64,000 nt of DNA from Truepera radiovictrix DSM 17093. GTDB taxonomy: Bacteria > Deinococcota > Deinococci > Deinococcales > Trueperaceae. The stretch spans positions 687,001 to 751,000 of the forward strand of contig NC_014221.1 in assembly GCF_000092425.1 (NCBI RefSeq). The letters run 5' to 3'. Shown piece after piece: positions 60,595 to 64,000 of this stretch (positions are counted from its first letter, which is position 1; every line of letters starts with the position of its first letter). The notes below the pieces were generated by a model. That model saw nothing but the letters and a program-made list of their open reading frames with translations, did no database searches and was not told where the DNA came from. A program made the translations under genes and the position numbers.

Positions 60595-60619
60595 GAGGTG
60601 GGGCGCAAAGCCCCACCTC
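60595..60619. terminator. Hairpin between convergent genes
   Basis: GAGGTGGGGC (60595-60604) and GCCCCACCTC (60610-60619), loop GCAAA. Placed between the M24 peptidase and PKD lipoprotein ends. Confidence 0.6.
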
Positions 60620-60650
60620 CACGGGTACAGACACGCCACGGGTACAGACA
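60619..60650. repeat. Two 15-bp direct repeats
   Basis: CCACGGGTACAGACA at 60619-60633 and 60636-60650, separated by CG. Confidence 0.6.
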
Positions 60651-60678
60651 GCGGTCAGCCGAAATGCGCTCGCGCTCT

Positions 60679-62379
60679 TTAGTCCTCGCGTCCGAGACGC
60701 TGCAAGAGCTCCGCGCGGGCGGCCTCCAAAACGGCGTGCTCGGTGATCGCCGGGGTGTTGTCGATCTTGACCATGGCGAAGCTTAGCCCCTCGCCGCTGC
60801 CGTCCTCGAAGAACCAGATGCCACCGCCCATGAGCGTCGGGGCGCCCCCGACCTCGTTGCCGACGGTGTCGTCGTCGTCAAAAGCGACCATCGCTACCTC
60901 GCCGCTCTCGTATACGAAGACGATGTCGTAGAGGTCGCCCGAACCGTAGTTGACGATATCGATGAAACCGAGGCCGGTCGGCCCGCCGCAGGCGTCGATG
61001 CCCGCCGGGCAGTACGTCCAGGCGCCGCTGCCGCCGTCGACGAAGCTCTCGGCGAGCGCGGGGTCGGCCGGCGGGGGGGTGCGCCGCGACACGCTCACGA
61101 AGCCCTCATAGACTCTGCCGGTGTCCTCGCCGCGCGCCGCCCAGGCCCACTCGCCGTAGAAGGGGATGTCGCTGGGGGGTGGGGTGGCGTTGTCGGAGGG
61201 GCGCACCGTCACCGCGACCTCCTCGCGGGCCACCCCGTCGTCGTTACGCACCGTCACCGACGCGGTGTAGCTGCCGGGGGTGCGGTAGGTGTGACGGGCG
61301 GGGTTGTCGCTCGAGATGGTGCCGTCGCCGAAGTCCCACAAAAAGCTCACGCCCTCGGCGTCGGTAGTGGCCGTAAAAGTAACGGCCAAGGGCGCTTCGC
61401 CCTGGAGCGGGGTGGCGTCGACCGTCACTTCGGGGGGGGTGCTGCCCACCGCGCCTTCCGTGACCCGCACCGAAAAGCTCGCGCGCGCCTCGGCGAGCCC
61501 GTCGGAGACGACTACCGAAGCGGTGTACTCGCCCGGTTCGGTGTAGGTCACCGTCTGGCTGGCGTTGCCCTCGGCCGTGGTGCCGTCGCCGAAGTTCCAG
61601 CGGTAGGTCAAGGGGTCGCCGTCGGGGTCGGAGGCGGTGGCGTTAAAGGAGACCGTGAGCGGCGCTGGCCCCTGCGCGGTGCTCCCCGAGAGCGTCACCG
61701 TGGGGGGGCGGTTCGCCTCGCCCGGTGGCACGGGGGGTTCGACGGGGTCTGGCACGTTGATCTCGTCGGGGTTCGCTACGGCGATCTGAAGTCCTTGCTG
61801 CGCGACCCCACCCCGGCCGTCGGTCACGGTCACCGTGACGTCAAAGCGCCCTGTGCGCTCGAAGCGGTGGGTTTGGGTGTTTTCGGAGGTGGCAGCGAGC
61901 GTCGTGCCGTCGCCGAAGTTCCAGCTGTACTGGAGCGGGTCGCCGTCGGGGTCGATGGCGGTAGCGACGAAGGTCACTTCCAAAGGGGCCTGCCCGGCGA
62001 TGCTCGAGGCGGTCAGCTCGACGACGGGGGGGGCGTTGTCGGGGTCGTCGGGCGCTTCGGCGACGGTGACCTGAACCGTGTCGCTGGCGCTCACCCCGCG
62101 GCGGGTGGCGGTCACCCGGACGTCGTAGGTACCGGCCTCGGTGAAGGTGTACGAGCGGCTGGCGCTGCCCTGCACGGTGCTGCCCGTACCGAAATCCCAA
62201 ACGTAACCGACGGCGCCGTCGGCGTTGGGGACGGCCGCGCTAAAGTTGACCGTCAAGGGGGCCTGACCTTGGGTCGCGTCGGCGGTCAGCGCGACGCCAA
62301 ACGGCTCCTCGGGGGGGGCGTCTCGTCCACAGGCTGCGAGCAGCACGAGCAAAAGCATGAACGTGAGGGATCTTTTCAC
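60679..62379 (-). CDS. Lipoprotein with four PKD domains
   Basis: 566 residues. Signal with lipobox LLAAC (about residue 17). Four PKD domains follow at about residues 28-110, 118-205, 225-310 and 318-400; each has the WDFGDG-type core (YVWDFGTGST, YSWNFGDGTT, YRWNFGDGTT, FLWDFGDGTI). The last 160 residues are a separate unknown domain (FYGEWAWAARGEDTGRVYEG; IDACGGPTGLGFIDI) with one pair of cysteines. PKD domains are usually surface-exposed adhesion or spacer modules. GTG at 62379 has AAGGAG upstream. Confidence 0.85.
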   Translation of the reverse strand: MKRSLTFMLLLVLLAACGRDAPPEEPFGVALTADATQGQAPLTVNFSAAVPNADGAVGYVWDFGTGSTVQGSASRSYTFTEAGTYDVRVTATRRGVSASDTVQVTVAEAPDDPDNAPPVVELTASSIAGQAPLEVTFVATAIDPDGDPLQYSWNFGDGTTLAATSENTQTHRFERTGRFDVTVTVTDGRGGVAQQGLQIAVANPDEINVPDPVEPPVPPGEANRPPTVTLSGSTAQGPAPLTVSFNATASDPDGDPLTYRWNFGDGTTAEGNASQTVTYTEPGEYTASVVVSDGLAEARASFSVRVTEGAVGSTPPEVTVDATPLQGEAPLAVTFTATTDAEGVSFLWDFGDGTISSDNPARHTYRTPGSYTASVTVRNDDGVAREEVAVTVRPSDNATPPPSDIPFYGEWAWAARGEDTGRVYEGFVSVSRRTPPPADPALAESFVDGGSGAWTYCPAGIDACGGPTGLGFIDIVNYGSGDLYDIVFVYESGEVAMVAFDDDDTVGNEVGGAPTLMGGGIWFFEDGSGEGLSFAMVKIDNTPAITEHAVLEAARAELLQRLGRED

Positions 62380-62589
62380 AACAACGCTCCTTCGGGGGTG
62401 CGCCCCATGTCGTTCAGTCTGACCCAGCCCTCTGAGAGGTCGCTGTGAGGCCGCTAACAGCTTCTCGTGGGAGAGCGGCCGACCCAAAGCGCGTACGCCG
62501 ACCCGTCAGCGGCGCCAAGGCCCGTGGTGCGGGCGCCCGGGGCGGTCGTGCCGCGTGAGGGCAGCCGGGGGCGCGTGGTAGCTTAGGGC

Positions 62590-63228
62590 ATGCCCGACAC
62601 GGCCCCGGTCACGGTCATCGACCACCCGCTTGTGCAGCACAAGCTCGCCATCTTGCGCGACAAAAACACCGACGTCCGCAGCTTTCGCGACCTCTGCCGC
62701 GAGATCAGCATGCTCATGGCCTTCGAGGCGATGCGGCACCTTCCCCTCGAAGAGGTCACCGTCGAGACCCCCGTCGCCCCCGCCAGGGTGCGCCGTTTGA
62801 GCGGCAAAAAACTCGCGTTGATCGCGATTTTGCGCGCGGGGCTGGTGATGGTCGACGGCATCTTGACGCTCGTACCGGCCGCGCGCGTCGGCCACATCGG
62901 CCTCTACCGCGACCCGCAGACCTTGGCACCGGTGCAGTACTACAACAAACTCCCCTCGGACGTCGCCGAGCGCGACGTGTTTCTGCTCGACCCGATGCTC
63001 GCGACCGGCGGCAGCGCGGTCGCCGCGGTGAGCATCCTTAAAGGGCTCGGCGCCAAGGCGATCCGGCTCCTCTGCATCTTGGGTGCCCCCGAAGGGATCG
63101 CGGCGGTGCACGAAGCCCACCCCGACGTCGAGATCATCCTGGCGGCGCAAGACGAGCGCCTCAACGAGCACGGCTACATCGTACCCGGCCTCGGCGACGC
63201 GGGCGACCGCATCTACGGGACGCGCTAG
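62590..63228 (+). CDS. upp: Uracil phosphoribosyltransferase
   Basis: 212 residues, the normal size. PRPP-binding [16 protein letters not shown] near residue 137, plus [19 protein letters not shown] and the C-terminal [12 protein letters not shown] uracil-binding loop. It makes UMP from uracil and PRPP in salvage. TAGCTT is 5 nt before the ATG, so it is probably leaderless. It complements the pyr operon at 17.9-20.7 kb. Confidence 0.97.
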   Translation: MPDTAPVTVIDHPLVQHKLAILRDKNTDVRSFRDLCREISMLMAFEAMRHLPLEEVTVETPVAPARVRRLSGKKLALIAILRAGLVMVDGILTLVPAARVGHIGLYRDPQTLAPVQYYNKLPSDVAERDVFLLDPMLATGGSAVAAVSILKGLGAKAIRLLCILGAPEGIAAVHEAHPDVEIILAAQDERLNEHGYIVPGLGDAGDRIYGTR

Positions 63229-63262
63229 CTCGGTGCCGGTAGTGCGGAGCCCAGGAGTTCGG

Positions 63263-63285
63263 GCGCGGTCGCGAAGCGACCGCGC
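63263..63285. terminator. Hairpin after upp
   Basis: GCGCGGTCGC (63263-63272), loop GAA, GCGACCGCGC (63276-63285), 35 bp after the upp stop. No T-run. Confidence 0.6.
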
Positions 63286-63373
63286 AAGACCGAAGGGGCG
63301 CCCGTAGCGCCACTTGCACCGCCTGAAGGCTATAGGGTACATCCCTACTTTACACACCGCGCGGGGAGCAGCG

Positions 63374-63379
63374 TAAACT
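63374..63379 (+). promoter_or_regulatory. -10 box of leaderless glycan-transferase gene
   Basis: TAAACT, 6 nt before the GTG at 63386. Confidence 0.5.
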
Positions 63380-63385
63380 AGAGGG

Positions 63386-64000
63386 GTGCGCGCCACGCTC
63401 CTGCTCTACCTGCCCGCCGTGCTGCTCACCTTTTTGCTCGCGCTGCTTTGCGTCGCGGCGCTGTCGCCGCTCGTGGCGCGCGCTGCTAGGCGCGTCGGGG
63501 CGGTGCAGCAAGGCGGCGGTCGGCGCGTCCACGAGGGGGCGGTCCCCAACATCGGCGGGCTGGCGATCTTCACCGGCTTTATGCTCGCCCTGATTGTCGG
63601 CGGGGCGCTCCAACCGGAGCTCATCGGCGCCCTTCGCCTCGAACTCTTGGCCATCATTTTGGGCGCCGCGCTGATGACGCTCTTGGGGCTTTTCGACGAC
63701 CTCTGGGAGCTCTCGCCCGTACTGCGCCTCGCGGGGCAGTTTGTGGCGGCGGGGATCCTGGTCGCCAACGGCGTGACGATCGACTTTATCACCAACTACT
63801 TCGACCCCACCGCCTCCCCGTATCACTACCTCGGCGTACCGCTGTCGGTCGGTGTGACGCTGCTCTGGGTCGTGGGTTTTACCAACGCTTTCAACTTTAT
63901 CGACGGGCTCGACGGGCTCTCGTCGGGGATCGCCGCGATTTCAAGCCTCGCCCTTTTGGCCGTCGCCGTGCAGCTCCCCGACCGCGGGGCGGCGGTGCTG
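63386..64000 (+). CDS. Undecaprenyl-phosphate glycosyl-1-phosphate transferase (WecA/TagO/MraY superfamily), 5' part
   Basis: The gene runs off the window; 205 codons are visible. It opens with a transmembrane span (LLYLPAVLLTFLLALLCVAAL), the loop RRVHEGAVPNIGGLAIF, the DD motif GLFDDLWELSP and FNFIDGLDGLSSG, all typical of polyprenyl-phosphate sugar-1-phosphate transferases. The last motif, with NFIDGLDG, fits WecA/TagO better than MraY. It begins the lipid-linked step of a cell-surface glycan. The GTG at 63386 is used with TAAACT 6 nt upstream. Confidence 0.9.
   Translation, partial: MRATLLLYLPAVLLTFLLALLCVAALSPLVARAARRVGAVQQGGGRRVHEGAVPNIGGLAIFTGFMLALIVGGALQPELIGALRLELLAIILGAALMTLLGLFDDLWELSPVLRLAGQFVAAGILVANGVTIDFITNYFDPTASPYHYLGVPLSVGVTLLWVVGFTNAFNFIDGLDGLSSGIAAISSLALLAVAVQLPDRGAAVL

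Noticed and set aside
60619-60650. CRISPR or attachment site
   Set aside because: Two short direct repeats with a 2-bp gap and no integrase.

Overview
The window is high-GC bacterial chromosome, gene-dense, with many 1-8 nt start/stop overlaps. Gene content (DnaG, a pyrR-pyrB-pyrC operon, two CRP/FNR regulators, a DarA-type c-di-AMP receptor, PKD and coiled-coil lipoproteins) and the frequent placement of a TANNNT -10 box 5-7 nt before the start codon (leaderless mRNA layout) fit the phylum Deinococcota, most likely a Truepera-like lineage. The taxon is an inference; there is no rRNA or tRNA in the window.

Layout: 1-2.4 kb, the end of a purine-type phosphoribosyltransferase gene and dnaG. 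2.5-5.6 kb (minus), a four-gene overlapping operon for an ABC importer (lipoprotein, ATPase, permease) plus a DsrE-like sulfur-relay protein. 5.9-8.5 kb, a cytochrome P450 and a GT4 glycogen synthase-like enzyme. 8.5-13.5 kb, an AT-richer island holding a secreted S1-type protease gene broken by an amber codon and by an IS200/IS605 element, followed by a BsuPI-like protease-inhibitor lipoprotein. The element carries tnpA, tnpB, two small ORFs and a divergent HTH repressor. 13.5-24.3 kb (minus), an orphan adenine-type methyltransferase, an ABC exporter, a CRP regulator, pyrR-pyrB-pyrC behind a PyrR attenuator, DUF4112, Nudix, prfA and a periplasmic binding protein. 24.5-34.9 kb, the c-di-AMP receptor, small lipoproteins, a coiled-coil lipoprotein, an SppA-like protease, a PAS-LuxR regulator, PRC-barrel, thiolase, MFS and EamA genes.

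34.9-46.6 kb is the most coherent system: a LacI-controlled hexuronate locus. Eight minus-strand genes (lacI, uxaE, a membrane protein, an SDR uxuB, a LarA-family nickel-pincer enzyme, a phosphoribosyltransferase, gntK, uxaC) face a plus-strand TRAP transporter (dctP, fused dctQM) and a Gfo/Idh/MocA oxidoreductase; LacI-type palindromes lie between them. The enzymes read as galacturonate/glucuronate to tagaturonate/fructuronate (UxaC, UxaE), to mannonate (UxuB), to gluconate (LarA-like C2 epimerase), to 6-phosphogluconate (GntK). This would avoid mannonate dehydratase, KDG kinase and KDPG aldolase, none of which is in the window.

46.9-64 kb: a sulfotransferase, an acyl-CoA ligase, a 30-bp triple tandem repeat, a cobalamin riboswitch driving a truncated btuF and an intact btuC, a PGM1-like ATP-grasp ligase, two histidine phosphatases (one with Cys in place of the RHG arginine), a SIS sugar-phosphate protein, a flavin oxidoreductase, GNAT, D-2-hydroxyacid dehydrogenase, a second CRP regulator, an M24 peptidase, a PKD lipoprotein, upp, and the start of a WecA/MraY-type transferase that runs off the end.
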